64,000 nucleotides of DNA from Flavobacterium tistrianum (GCF_003254545.1 NZ_QJRH01000067.1:240679-304678); one strand, 5' to 3'. Counted from the first letter of the stretch, positions 17,998 through 26,525 are shown. The notes: a model not told the origin generated them from the letters alone. Numbers and translations: made by a program.

Positions 17998-20391
17998 ATG
18001 TATGTAGTAAAAAGAGATGGCCACAGAGAGCCCGTAATGTTTGATAAGATTACAGAAAGAATCAAAAAATTGTGTTACGGCTTAAATGAGCTCGTAGATC
18101 CAGTTAAGGTAGCCATGAGAGTTATCGAAGGATTGTATGATGGGGTTTCGACTTCTGAATTGGATAATCTTGCAGCAGAAACGGCGGCTTCTATGACAAT
18201 TGCGCATCCTGATTATGCTCAATTGGCAGCTCGTGTAGCAATTTCTAACCTGCATTCAAATACCAAAAAATCTTTCTCAGAAACGATGAAAGATATGTAC
18301 AATTACGTAAATCCAAGAAACGGACAAGATGCGCCGTTAATTGCTGATGACGTATACAAAGTAATTCAAGAAAATGCTGCTTTTTTAGATTCTCATATTA
18401 TTTATACAAGAGATTTTAATTACGATTACTTTGGTTTCAAAACCTTAGAGCGTTCTTATCTTCTTAAAATAAACGGAAAAATCGTAGAGCGTCCGCAGCA
18501 CATGTTAATGCGTGTTTCTGTTGGTATTCACCTAGACGATTTAAAATCGGTAATTGAAACTTATGACTTAATGTCTAAAAAGTTCTTTACACATGCAACG
18601 CCAACGTTGTTCAATGCAGGAACTCCAAAACCTCAAATGTCTTCTTGTTTCCTTTTGGCAATGCAAGATGATAGTATTGATGGTATTTATGATACTTTAA
18701 AACAAACAGCAAAAATTTCGCAATCAGCGGGAGGAATCGGACTTTCTATTCATAACGTTCGTGCGACTGGATCTTATATTCGTGGAACGAACGGAACTTC
18801 AAATGGAATTGTTCCGATGTTGAGAGTGTTCAACGACACAGCTCGTTATGTAGATCAAGGTGGAGGAAAACGTAAAGGAAGTTTTGCGATTTACATCGAA
18901 ACTTGGCATGCCGATATCTTCGATTTCTTGGATTTAAAGAAAAACCACGGAAAAGAAGAAATGCGTGCAAGAGATTTATTCTTCGCAATGTGGACTTCGG
19001 ATTTATTCATGAAACGTGTTCAAGAAGATTCAACTTGGACTTTAATGTGTCCAAACGAATGTCCAGGTTTATATGATGTTTACGGAGACGAATTCGAAGC
19101 ATTGTATACTGATTATGAATTTCAAGGAAAAGGAAGAAAAACAATCCGTGCTCGTGAATTATGGGAGAAAATCCTAGAATCTCAAATCGAGACTGGAACA
19201 CCGTATATGTTGTACAAAGATGCAGCAAACCGCAAATCGAACCACAAGAATTTAGGAACAATTCGTTCTTCAAACTTGTGTACAGAGATTATGGAGTTTA
19301 CATCTAAAGATGAAATTGCAGTTTGTAACTTGGCTTCAATCTCATTGCCAATGTTCATTGAAAATGGACAGTTTGATCACCAAGCACTTTACAACGTTAC
19401 AAAACGTGTAACTCGTAACTTGAACAAAGTAATCGACAGAAACTACTATCCAGTAAAAGAAGCTGAAAATTCAAATATGCGCCACCGTCCAGTTGGTTTA
19501 GGTGTGCAAGGTTTAGCAGATGCTTTTATCATGTTACGTATGCCGTTTACAAGCGATGAAGCTAAAAAATTAAACCAAGAGATTTTCGAAACATTATACT
19601 TCGCTGCTGTAACCGCTTCTATGGAAATGGCAAAAGAAGAAGGACCATATTCTACTTTCGAAGGTTCGCCAATGTCACAAGGAGAATTCCAACACAATAT
19701 GTGGGGAATGAAAGATGAAGAATTATCTGGCCGTTGGGACTGGGCTTCATTAAGAAAAGAAGTAATGGAGCATGGAGTTCGTAACTCATTGTTAGTTGCA
19801 CCAATGCCAACTGCATCGACTTCTCAAATCTTAGGAAACAACGAAGCTTTCGAGCCATATACTTCAAACATTTATACACGTCGTGTATTGTCTGGAGAGT
19901 TCATCGTAGTAAACAAACATTTACTAGAAGACTTAGTAAAATTAGGTTTATGGAACGAAGATTTGAAACAAGAAATTATGCGTCATAATGGATCTGTTCA
20001 AAATATTGATAAGATTCCGCAAGACTTAAAAGATCTTTATAAAACAGTTTGGGAAATGTCAATGAAAGATATTATCGATATGTCTCGTCAAAGAGGATAT
20101 TTCATTGACCAGTCTCAATCGTTGAATTTGTTCATGCAAGACGCAAACTATTCTAAATTGACGTCAATGCACTTCTACGCTTGGCAGTCTGGTTTAAAAA
20201 CAGGAATGTATTACTTAAGAACAAAAGCGGCTGTAGATGCGATTAAATTCACATTGAACAACGATAAAAAAGAAGAAACAGCTCCATCTTTAGTTCAGGA
20301 AACTGAATCAATCAGTGTTGAGGATTACAAAGCAATGCTTTTAAAAGCACAAGCGGCAGATCCTGAAGATTGTGAAATGTGTGGATCTTAA
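17998..20391 (+). CDS. nrdA: Ribonucleotide reductase class Ia large subunit (alpha)
   Basis: A 797-residue catalytic subunit reducing ribonucleoside diphosphates. An ATP-cone allosteric domain occupies about residues 1-90. Active-site cysteines are visible: Cys217 in MSSCFLL, Cys428 with Glu430 in NLCTEI (radical Cys) and Cys443. The tyrosine pair YY in [10 protein letters not shown] belongs to the radical-transfer path. The C-terminal CEMC (Cys792, Cys795) is the pair that re-reduces the active site via thioredoxin. Start at MYVVKRDG, as in the family. Downstream lies a good terminator. Confidence 0.97.
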   Translation: MYVVKRDGHREPVMFDKITERIKKLCYGLNELVDPVKVAMRVIEGLYDGVSTSELDNLAAETAASMTIAHPDYAQLAARVAISNLHSNTKKSFSETMKDMYNYVNPRNGQDAPLIADDVYKVIQENAAFLDSHIIYTRDFNYDYFGFKTLERSYLLKINGKIVERPQHMLMRVSVGIHLDDLKSVIETYDLMSKKFFTHATPTLFNAGTPKPQMSSCFLLAMQDDSIDGIYDTLKQTAKISQSAGGIGLSIHNVRATGSYIRGTNGTSNGIVPMLRVFNDTARYVDQGGGKRKGSFAIYIETWHADIFDFLDLKKNHGKEEMRARDLFFAMWTSDLFMKRVQEDSTWTLMCPNECPGLYDVYGDEFEALYTDYEFQGKGRKTIRARELWEKILESQIETGTPYMLYKDAANRKSNHKNLGTIRSSNLCTEIMEFTSKDEIAVCNLASISLPMFIENGQFDHQALYNVTKRVTRNLNKVIDRNYYPVKEAENSNMRHRPVGLGVQGLADAFIMLRMPFTSDEAKKLNQEIFETLYFAAVTASMEMAKEEGPYSTFEGSPMSQGEFQHNMWGMKDEELSGRWDWASLRKEVMEHGVRNSLLVAPMPTASTSQILGNNEAFEPYTSNIYTRRVLSGEFIVVNKHLLEDLVKLGLWNEDLKQEIMRHNGSVQNIDKIPQDLKDLYKTVWEMSMKDIIDMSRQRGYFIDQSQSLNLFMQDANYSKLTSMHFYAWQSGLKTGMYYLRTKAAVDAIKFTLNNDKKEETAPSLVQETESISVEDYKAMLLKAQAADPEDCEMCGS

Positions 20392-20451
20392 TTCTTTTAG
20401 AAAAAAGAAAATAGAATAAAGAGGAAAGATTTTATTCTTTATTAGTTATAG

Positions 20452-20483
20452 AAAGCAGTTATTGTAATGATAGCTGCTTTTTT
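20452..20483 (+). terminator. Terminator after nrdA
   Basis: AAAGCAG and CTGCTTT pair, with further A-T pairing inside, followed by a T run. Confidence 0.75.
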
Positions 20484-20496
20484 ATGTTTTAATTTT

Positions 20497-20585
20497 AGCC
20501 ACAAATTCACGAATTTTATTTTTTAAATCTGTGAAATTTGAATTAAATAACTACAATGATTTGAGTCAATTCGCGAATTCGTGGA
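20497..20585. repeat. CACGAATT repeat family, copy 2
   Basis: GCCACAAATTCACGAATT at the left and AATTCGCGAATTCGTGG at the right are imperfect inverted arms. The inner part (ATTTGAATTAAATAACTACAATGATTTGAG) closely resembles the copy at 40429-40600. Confidence 0.65.
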
Positions 20586-20593
20586 AAAAAAAA

Positions 20594-20629
20594 CTTAGAA
20601 TCTTAGGAGCTTAGTATCTTAGCATCTTA
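20594..20629. repeat. Tandem 8-base repeat CTTAGNAN
   Basis: Four consecutive units CTTAGAAT, CTTAGGAG, CTTAGTAT, CTTAGCAT and a partial fifth CTTA, directly after the palindromic repeat and 112 bases before the pheA promoter. Confidence 0.75.
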
Positions 20630-20740
20630 AAAAAAGCCATTGTAAATATCTCATTTTAAGCCGATATTTTTATATTATCATACAAAACCTGCTAAATTTG
20701 TTAAGAAATCCTTTTTTGTTTAATAAAATGCAATCTTTTT

Positions 20741-20771
20741 TTTGGTGCACTAAAAATAATTTATACATTCG
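20741..20771 (+). promoter_or_regulatory. Promoter of the Phe/Tyr biosynthesis operon
   Basis: TTTG at 20741-20744, exactly 19 bases, then TACATTCG at 20764-20771, one mismatch from TAnnTTTG. Spacing is ideal for the Bacteroidetes sigma factor. Transcription would begin near 20777, about 24 bases before the leader-peptide ATG. Confidence 0.72.
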
Positions 20772-20800
20772 CAGAGAATTTAAAACAAAACACAAACAAA

Positions 20801-20881
20801 ATGGCAAGTAACCGTTTTTATTTTAGCAACAATTTTTATTTCTTCTTTAGTAGAAGTCAGGATTGTGCTATGGTTATTTGA
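20801..20881 (+). CDS. Phe/Tyr-rich leader peptide of the pheA operon attenuator
   Basis: A 26-codon frame, peptide start MASNRFYFSNNFYFFFSR, ending at TGA. Residues 6-16 hold six Phe (6, 8, 12, 14, 15, 16) and two Tyr (7, 13), so 8 of 11 codons call for aromatic amino acids. Downstream within 70 bases are exclusive antiterminator and terminator hairpins, then the prephenate dehydratase gene. Known attenuators of the E. coli pheA/trp/his type work this way: ribosomes stall on control codons when the charged tRNA is scarce. Functional assignment is by analogy but all required parts are seen. The peptide itself probably has no further function. Confidence 0.88.
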   Translation: MASNRFYFSNNFYFFFSRSQDCAMVI

Positions 20882-20943
20882 GATCGAATTTTAAGACAAA
20901 TAAAACTAATATACAATCCTGATGCAAATCAGGATTTTTTTTT
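20857..20943 (+). promoter_or_regulatory. Transcription attenuator: antiterminator and terminator of the Phe/Tyr operon
   Basis: TCAGGATTGT (20857-20866, inside the leader peptide) pairs perfectly with ACAATCCTGA (20913-20922). The second strand overlaps the left arm of the terminator stem AATCCTGAT (20915-20923), so the two structures exclude each other. A ribosome stalled in the Phe/Tyr run (20816-20848) would largely leave the first strand free and favour read-through; one that reaches the stop codon (20879-20881) would cover part of it and favour termination. Confidence 0.85.
20915..20943 (+). terminator. Attenuator terminator before pheA
   Basis: A perfect 9-bp stem AATCCTGAT / ATCAGGATT with a GCAA tetraloop, running into nine T. 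It ends seven bases before the pheA ATG, in a place where a simple gene-end terminator is not expected. Confidence 0.9.
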
Positions 20944-20949
20944 GACTAT

Positions 20950-21789
20950 ATGACAACGAAAATTGCAATACAAGGTATAAAAGGATCATTTCATCATCAG
21001 GTTGTGAAAGAGTATTTCTCTGAAAATGTGGATATTGATGAGTGCTTATCTTTTGAAGAATTGATCGACAGCCTTATTGCCGGAAAATCAGATCAGGCCG
21101 TTATGGCGATCGAAAATTCAATTGCTGGGCCAATTATTCCGAATTATGCATTGATTGACAAGAATAATTTACACATAATTGGAGAGCATTATTTAAATAT
21201 TCAGCAGAATTTAATGGCTTTAAAAGGTCAGAAAATTGAAGATATCAGAGAAGTTCATTCGCACCCAATGGCACTTTTGCAGTGTATGGATTTCTTGAAA
21301 CAATATCCAAATATCAAATTGGTTGAGGATAAAGATACAGCTGAAACAGCAAGAAGAATTCAGGAAAAACAGTTGACAGGAATTGCTGCAATTGCGAGTG
21401 TAACCGCTTCTGAAATGTACGATCTTGATATTATCGCGTCATCGATTCAAACGATCAAAAACAATATGACGCGTTTCGTAATCATTAAAAAGCAAAATTC
21501 ATTTTTGCCAGAAAGCGAAATCAACCGAGCATCTGTAAAATTTGAATTGGATCATAAAAGAGGAAGCTTAGCAGCGGTTTTAAATGTAATGAGTGATTGC
21601 AAACTGAATTTGACAAAAATCCAGTCGCTTCCAAAAATTGAGACACCTTGGAAATATTCATTCTTCGTTGACGTAACATTTGAGAAATATGAAGATTTTG
21701 CAAAAGCCAAAACGTTATTAAATATTATGGCGGAGTATTTTAAAGTGTTGGGAGAATATAAGAATACAAAACCTTTGACTGAGTCATAA
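20950..21789 (+). CDS. pheA: Prephenate dehydratase
   Basis: A 279-residue monofunctional enzyme that turns prephenate into phenylpyruvate for phenylalanine. Catalytic-domain motifs: ENSIAG (55-60), HPMALLQC (105-112) and the signature TRF (174-176 in NNMTRFVI). A C-terminal ACT domain (about 196-275) with RGSLAAVLNVM is the phenylalanine-binding regulatory module, although the usual ESRP motif is IETP here. No chorismate mutase domain is present; that activity is supplied by the fused protein at 24104. First gene of the attenuated operon. Confidence 0.95.
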   Translation: MTTKIAIQGIKGSFHHQVVKEYFSENVDIDECLSFEELIDSLIAGKSDQAVMAIENSIAGPIIPNYALIDKNNLHIIGEHYLNIQQNLMALKGQKIEDIREVHSHPMALLQCMDFLKQYPNIKLVEDKDTAETARRIQEKQLTGIAAIASVTASEMYDLDIIASSIQTIKNNMTRFVIIKKQNSFLPESEINRASVKFELDHKRGSLAAVLNVMSDCKLNLTKIQSLPKIETPWKYSFFVDVTFEKYEDFAKAKTLLNIMAEYFKVLGEYKNTKPLTES

Positions 21790-21830
21790 AGTTGATTTTA
21801 GATTGAAGATTAACGAATTAAGATTTTAAA

Positions 21831-21912
21831 TTGTCAGGCTGAGCGAAGTCGAAGCCCAAGTTCCAATTGGAAGGCCCTTCTCCCGAAGCCTCGGGATCGC
21901 TCAGGGTGACAA
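21831..21912. repeat. Intergenic palindromic repeat (CTGAGCGAAGTCGAAG type)
   Basis: TTGTCAggCTGAGCGA at the left and TCGCTCAGggTGACAA at the right are inverted arms of an 82-base hairpin with inner GAAGCC / CTTC pairing. It lies between pheA and the aminotransferase gene inside the operon. The core CTGAGCGAAGTCGAAG is, from memory, a widespread REP-like motif in Bacteroidetes. Confidence 0.8.
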
Positions 21913-21978
21913 GTCAAGAAGAGAAAAAGCATATAGCTTACGGCATAAAGCCTAAAGCATTTTTTAATAAAAATAGAA

Positions 21979-23124
21979 ATGATTACAACAGCAAAACGAT
22001 TAGACACAGTTGAAGAATACTACTTCTCATCAAAACTTAGAGAAGTTCGTCAGTTGATGTCTGAAGGAAAATCGATCATCAATATGGGAATTGGAAGCCC
22101 TGATTTGAGTCCGTCAAAAGCAGTAATTGAAGCAGTCGCTGCGGCAATTCAAGACGAAAACGGGCATGGCTATCAAAGCTATCAGGGATTGCCAGAAATG
22201 AGACAGGCGATGGCCGATTTTTATCGTGATCAGTTTGGTGTTGAAGTGAATCCGAACAATGAGATTTTGCCATTAATGGGTTCGAAAGAAGGAATTATGC
22301 ACATTTCGTTAGCCTTTTTAAATGAAGGCGACCACGTTTTAATTCCGAATCCCGGTTATCCAACTTATACTTCGGTAACCAATTTGGTTCAGGCAGTTCC
22401 AGTTTATTATGATCTGAAAGAAGAAAACGGATGGGAACCAGATTTTGAAGCTTTAGAAAAATTAGACCTTTCGAAAGTAAAAATTATGTGGCTGGGATAT
22501 CCACACATGCCGACAGGAGCAAGAGGAAGTTTAGCGTTATTTGAAAAATTGGTTGCTTTTGCTAAAAAACACAACATCTTATTGATTAACGACAATCCGT
22601 ATAGTTTTGTTTTGAATGATAATCCGATAAGTTTATTACAAGTTGAAGGAGCGAAAGATGTAGCGTTAGAATTGAATTCGTTAAGTAAAACATTCAACAT
22701 GGCAGGCTGGAGAGTCGGAATGGTTTTAGGGAATCCTGAAATTATCGATGCAGTCCTAAAAGTAAAAAGCAACATGGACAGCGGAATGTATTACGGAATC
22801 CAAAAAGGTGCAATCGCAGCTTTAAAATGTGATAAATCTTGGTTCGAAGACCAAAACAAAATTTACAGACGACGAAGAGAATTAACCGAAAAGTTAGCTG
22901 AAAAGTTAAACTGTAAAGTATATAAAGAAGGAGTTGGTCTTTTCGTTTGGGCAAAATTGCCAGAAGGAATCGAATCAGCGGAGAAGTTCATTGACGAAAT
23001 ATTATATGAGAAACATATTTTCATCACACCGGGAACCATTTTTGGAAGCAACGGCGAAGGATATATCAGATTCTCATTGTGTGTAAAAGAAGAAAAAGTA
23101 CAAGAAGCGATTGATAGATTTTAA
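21979..23124 (+). CDS. Class I/II PLP aminotransferase, probably aromatic
   Basis: A 381-residue fold-type I aminotransferase. The PLP-binding Lys is Lys237 in NSLSKTFNMAGWRVG. Asp205 and Tyr208 in NDNPY bind the cofactor, and the C-terminal Arg in GYIRFSLC holds the substrate carboxylate. The usual YPNNPTG motif is YPHMPTG here (174-180). Its place between prephenate dehydratase and dehydrogenase suggests it aminates phenylpyruvate and 4-hydroxyphenylpyruvate to Phe and Tyr. An LL-DAP-type role is conceivable from sequence alone. Confidence 0.88.
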   Translation: MITTAKRLDTVEEYYFSSKLREVRQLMSEGKSIINMGIGSPDLSPSKAVIEAVAAAIQDENGHGYQSYQGLPEMRQAMADFYRDQFGVEVNPNNEILPLMGSKEGIMHISLAFLNEGDHVLIPNPGYPTYTSVTNLVQAVPVYYDLKEENGWEPDFEALEKLDLSKVKIMWLGYPHMPTGARGSLALFEKLVAFAKKHNILLINDNPYSFVLNDNPISLLQVEGAKDVALELNSLSKTFNMAGWRVGMVLGNPEIIDAVLKVKSNMDSGMYYGIQKGAIAALKCDKSWFEDQNKIYRRRRELTEKLAEKLNCKVYKEGVGLFVWAKLPEGIESAEKFIDEILYEKHIFITPGTIFGSNGEGYIRFSLCVKEEKVQEAIDRF

Positions 23125-23133
23125 GTATTAAGA

Positions 23134-23220
23134 TTTCCTGCAAGGTTTTAAAAACCTTGTAGGTATGAATTCGAAAGCTTTAATTATAAACCTACAAGGT
23201 TTTTAAAACCTTGCAGGAAA
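23134..23220. repeat. Perfect 31-bp inverted repeat inside the aromatic operon
   Basis: Arms 23134-23164 and 23190-23220 are exact reverse complements around a 25-base loop. Each arm is itself nearly palindromic (CAAGGTTTTaAAAACCTTG), so alternative small hairpins can form. It lies between the aminotransferase gene and tyrA, 10 bases before the tyrA ATG. Confidence 0.9.
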
Positions 23221-23230
23221 AAGAAAAATT

Positions 23231-24091
23231 ATGAAAGTATACGTAATAGGAATAGGGTTAATAGGCGGTTCGATGGTGTTAGACATCAAAGGACGTTATC
23301 CTGACGCAACTATCTTAGGAATCGATAATAACGAAAAGCATTTGCAGGAAGCAATTGATCTTGGAGTTATTGATGAAGCAGGAAGCTTCGAAGATTTACA
23401 AAAAGCAGATTTTGTAATCGTTTCGGTTCCGGTAGATGTAGCGTTGACGGTTTTACCTAAAGTTTTGGATGCAGTAGGAGATAAAACAATTGTTTTTGAA
23501 GTAGGATCTACTAAAAAGCCAATTTGTGAAGCAGTAGCCAATCACCCGAAAAGAAGAAATTTTATTGCAACGCACCCAATTGCGGGGACAGAGTTTTCTG
23601 GGCCATCAGCAGCAATAAGAGGTTTGTTTCAAGGAAAAACAAACATTATATGTGAAGTCGAAAAGACGGCTTTTAAATTACAGGAAAAAGCATTGAATCT
23701 TTTTACCTCAATCGGAATGAGGATTCGATATATGGATCCCGTTTCGCACGACAAACACATTGCTTACGTTTCGCATTTATCGCACATCAGTTCGTTTATG
23801 CTTGGAAAAACGGTAATGAATAAAGAAAAAGACGAACAGGATATTTTTGATATGGCGGGAAGTGGATTTGAAAGTACCGTTCGTTTAGCAAAAAGTTCGC
23901 CAGCCATGTGGACACCAATTTTTAAACAAAACAAAGAATACGTTCTAGAAACATTAGAAGCTTATATTTCGAACCTGAGTCGGTTTAGAGATTTGCTAAA
24001 AGAAGAAGATTACAATGCCATTTTTGAAGAAATGGAAAGCACAAATAAAATTAAAGAAATACTAAACGGATTAACAACAACTAAAAAGTAA
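23231..24091 (+). CDS. tyrA: Prephenate dehydrogenase
   Basis: A 286-residue NAD(P)-dependent enzyme oxidising prephenate to 4-hydroxyphenylpyruvate on the way to tyrosine. An N-terminal Rossmann motif GIGLIGGS (7-14), substrate-binding THPIAGTE (114-121) and the helical-domain motif HIAYVSHLSH (176-185) with catalytic-region His residues are all present. There is no fused chorismate mutase or ACT domain. Co-transcription with pheA and the DAHP synthase explains why the leader peptide contains Tyr as well as Phe codons. Confidence 0.95.
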   Translation: MKVYVIGIGLIGGSMVLDIKGRYPDATILGIDNNEKHLQEAIDLGVIDEAGSFEDLQKADFVIVSVPVDVALTVLPKVLDAVGDKTIVFEVGSTKKPICEAVANHPKRRNFIATHPIAGTEFSGPSAAIRGLFQGKTNIICEVEKTAFKLQEKALNLFTSIGMRIRYMDPVSHDKHIAYVSHLSHISSFMLGKTVMNKEKDEQDIFDMAGSGFESTVRLAKSSPAMWTPIFKQNKEYVLETLEAYISNLSRFRDLLKEEDYNAIFEEMESTNKIKEILNGLTTTKK

Positions 24092-24103
24092 ATTAGAATT
24101 AAG

Positions 24104-25186
24104 ATGGAAAATAAGAAAGAAATGAGAAAGTGGTTAGAAGATTTCAATTTAAATCACCCACTTGTGATAGCTGGACCTTGTAGTGCAGAAACTGAAGATC
24201 AAGTTTTGAAAATCGCTCACGAATTAAAAGATTCAAAAGTTAGCGTATTCAGAGCTGGAATCTGGAAACCAAGAACTCGTCCAGGAGGATTTGAAGGTGT
24301 TGGTGAAATTGGATTAAAATGGTTGCAAAAAGCTAAAGCTGAAACAGGTTTATTAATGGGGACTGAAGTTGCAACTGCAGCTCACTGTAAACTGGCTTTA
24401 GAACACGATATCGACGTATTATGGGTTGGAGCACGTACAACGGCAAACCCTTTCGCAGTTCAAGAAATTGCCGATACTTTAAAAGGAACTGATAAAATTG
24501 TTTTGGTTAAAAACCCTGTAAACCCAGATTTAGCTTTATGGTTAGGTGGTGTTGAGCGTTTACATATGGCTGGAATCGAGAAATTAGGTGTTATTCACAG
24601 AGGTTTCTCTACTTACGAAAAAACAAAATACAGAAACATTCCAGAATGGCAAATTGCTATCGAGTTGCAAAATAAATTCCCTGATTTGCCATTAATCATT
24701 GATCCATCTCACATTACAGGAGATCGTAAAATGATTTTCGAAGTAACTCAAGAGGCTTTAGATTTGAACTACGATGGAATGATTATCGAAACGCATATCG
24801 ATCCAGACAACGCTTGGTCTGATGCTGCGCAGCAAGTTACTCCGGATGCATTGAAACAAATCATTAAAGATTTGACTATCAGAAAAACAGATGACACTAC
24901 AGATGAGTACAGCCAAAAAATGAAAAAACTAAGAGCTAACATCGACGTTTTGGATGCTAACTTATTAGAATTGTTAGGAAAACGTATGAAAGTTGCTGAC
25001 GAAATTGGTCAGGTGAAAAAAGATGCAAACGTTGCGATTCTTCAAAACAACCGTTGGAACGAAATCTTAGGAAAAATGATTCTTGAAGGTGAGAAAAAAG
25101 GTCTTACTGAAGAGTTCGTTTTGAGAATGTTCAAAGCAATTCACCAAGAAAGTATTGGTCACCAAGAGAAAATTTTCAACGCATAA
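24104..25186 (+). CDS. Bifunctional DAHP synthase / chorismate mutase
   Basis: A 360-residue fusion. Residues 1-262 are a DAHP synthase of the KDO8P-synthase-like type: AGPCSAE (23-29), KPRTRPGGFEG (55-65), HRGFSTYEK and IDPSHITGDR metal/phosphate motifs. It joins erythrose-4-phosphate and PEP in the first shikimate-pathway step. Residues 268-355 form an AroQ-type chorismate mutase with LRANIDVLDANLLELLGKRM near its start. Such fusions let prephenate inhibit the first step. It completes the Phe/Tyr operon, 12 bases after tyrA. Confidence 0.95.
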   Translation: MENKKEMRKWLEDFNLNHPLVIAGPCSAETEDQVLKIAHELKDSKVSVFRAGIWKPRTRPGGFEGVGEIGLKWLQKAKAETGLLMGTEVATAAHCKLALEHDIDVLWVGARTTANPFAVQEIADTLKGTDKIVLVKNPVNPDLALWLGGVERLHMAGIEKLGVIHRGFSTYEKTKYRNIPEWQIAIELQNKFPDLPLIIDPSHITGDRKMIFEVTQEALDLNYDGMIIETHIDPDNAWSDAAQQVTPDALKQIIKDLTIRKTDDTTDEYSQKMKKLRANIDVLDANLLELLGKRMKVADEIGQVKKDANVAILQNNRWNEILGKMILEGEKKGLTEEFVLRMFKAIHQESIGHQEKIFNA

Positions 25187-25193
25187 TTTTCTT

Positions 25194-25378
25194 AAATTAT
25201 ATAAGTGATATAAGATAATTTTAGCTTTTTGAAAACTTTGTTATTGAGTTTAATTATATCACACATTTAAAATTAGATTGTTTTTTAAAAATCCCTTTTG
25301 CTTTGAAAAAAGTGATGGGGATTTTTTTTGTTTTAAAAAGTGGCTATTTATATTCACTTATATAACTTATATGGTTTA
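25194..25378. repeat. TATAAGT repeat family, two half-copies flanking the operon terminator
   Basis: AATTATATAAGTGATATAAG at 25195-25214 and CACTTATATAACTTATATGG at 25355-25374 are related, inverted sequences. They resemble the arms of the 27-bp palindrome at 13947-14023. Confidence 0.6.
25287..25329 (+). terminator. Terminator of the aromatic operon
   Basis: AAAATCCC and GGGGATTTT with an 18-to-22-base loop and an eight-T run, about 100 bases after the DAHP synthase gene. Confidence 0.7.
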
Positions 25379-25389
25379 AATTATTCATT

Positions 25390-25397
25390 TATCTTTG
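25390..25397 (+). promoter_or_regulatory. Probable -7 element for rsgA
   Basis: TATCTTTG followed by GCAA, 56 bases before the rsgA ATG. A clear -33 TTTG was not found at the best spacing. Confidence 0.5.
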
Positions 25398-25452
25398 CAA
25401 AGATTTAGGTTTAGAATCTAAAAATCTAAAATCAGCAATCTAAAATAAAAGA

Positions 25453-26430
25453 ATGACAGGAACCGTTTATAAATCTACAGGAAGCTGGTATACCGTAAAA
25501 TCTGAAAAAGGAGATTTTATAGAATGCCGTATGAAAGGGAAATTTAGAATAAAAGGTATCAAAAGTACCAACCCAATTGCTGTAGGCGATATAGTTGATT
25601 ATGAATTAGAAGAAACTTCTGATGCTGTTACTGGAATGATTCATAATATTCATGAAAGGAAAAACTATATCGTTCGTAAATCGGTTAATTTGTCTAAACA
25701 GATTCATATTATTGCTTCCAATATTGATCAGGTTTTTTTATTGGTCACAATTGATAACCCGCCAACAACTACAAGTTTTATTGACCGTTTTCTGGTTACT
25801 GCCGAAGCTTACGGAATTGAAGCTATTTTGATTTTTAATAAAATCGATACTCTAAATGATCAGACTTTAGATGATCAGCTTTATCTACAACACATTTATC
25901 AGGAAATCGGATATAAGTGTTTGAGAATTTCTTCAACAGAAAATAAAGGAGTTGACAAATTGAAAGAAATGATGATCGGGAAAGTAAGTATGTTTTCTGG
26001 ACATTCTGGTGTTGGAAAATCAACTTTGGTAAATGCTTTAGAACCAAGTCTTCATTTAAAAACAACAGTAATTTCAGAGCAAAGCAAACAAGGACAGCAC
26101 ACTACAACATTTGCAGAAATGTATGATTTGTCTTTTGATGCCCGAATTATCGATACTCCAGGAATCAAAGGTTTCGGAATCGTTGATATGGAACCGACAG
26201 AAATCACCGATTATTTTCCAGAATTCTTTAGGTTGAAGGATCAATGTAAGTTTAATAATTGTCTTCATAAAGAAGAACCGCATTGTGCCATAAAAGCAGC
26301 TTTAGAAAAAGATGAAATTGCTTGGTCACGCTACAATAGCTACCTTAAAATTCTAGAAGGTGACGATGAGCATTATCGTACCGATACGTATGGAGAAGAT
26401 CGCGCTGCGAGCGATGAAACAAGAAAGTAA
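25453..26430 (+). CDS. rsgA: Ribosome small-subunit-dependent GTPase A
   Basis: A 325-residue circularly permuted GTPase that checks the 30S decoding centre late in ribosome assembly. An N-terminal OB fold (1-70) is followed by GTPase motifs in permuted order: NKID (129-132, G4), GHSGVGKST (183-191, G1), TTTF (217-220, switch/G2) and DTPG (234-237, G3). A C-terminal zinc knuckle uses Cys265, Cys270, His272 and Cys278. All parts are intact. Probably followed by dtd in the same direction, 140 bases later. Confidence 0.96.
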   Translation: MTGTVYKSTGSWYTVKSEKGDFIECRMKGKFRIKGIKSTNPIAVGDIVDYELEETSDAVTGMIHNIHERKNYIVRKSVNLSKQIHIIASNIDQVFLLVTIDNPPTTTSFIDRFLVTAEAYGIEAILIFNKIDTLNDQTLDDQLYLQHIYQEIGYKCLRISSTENKGVDKLKEMMIGKVSMFSGHSGVGKSTLVNALEPSLHLKTTVISEQSKQGQHTTTFAEMYDLSFDARIIDTPGIKGFGIVDMEPTEITDYFPEFFRLKDQCKFNNCLHKEEPHCAIKAALEKDEIAWSRYNSYLKILEGDDEHYRTDTYGEDRAASDETRK

Positions 26431-26525
26431 ATAAATTCCAATTTTAAAAAAAACAAATTCCAAACAGAAGGTGAGACCGATTCTAACTGTAGAAATGTAC
26501 TGCAGTGCATCTAACATTAGAATTT

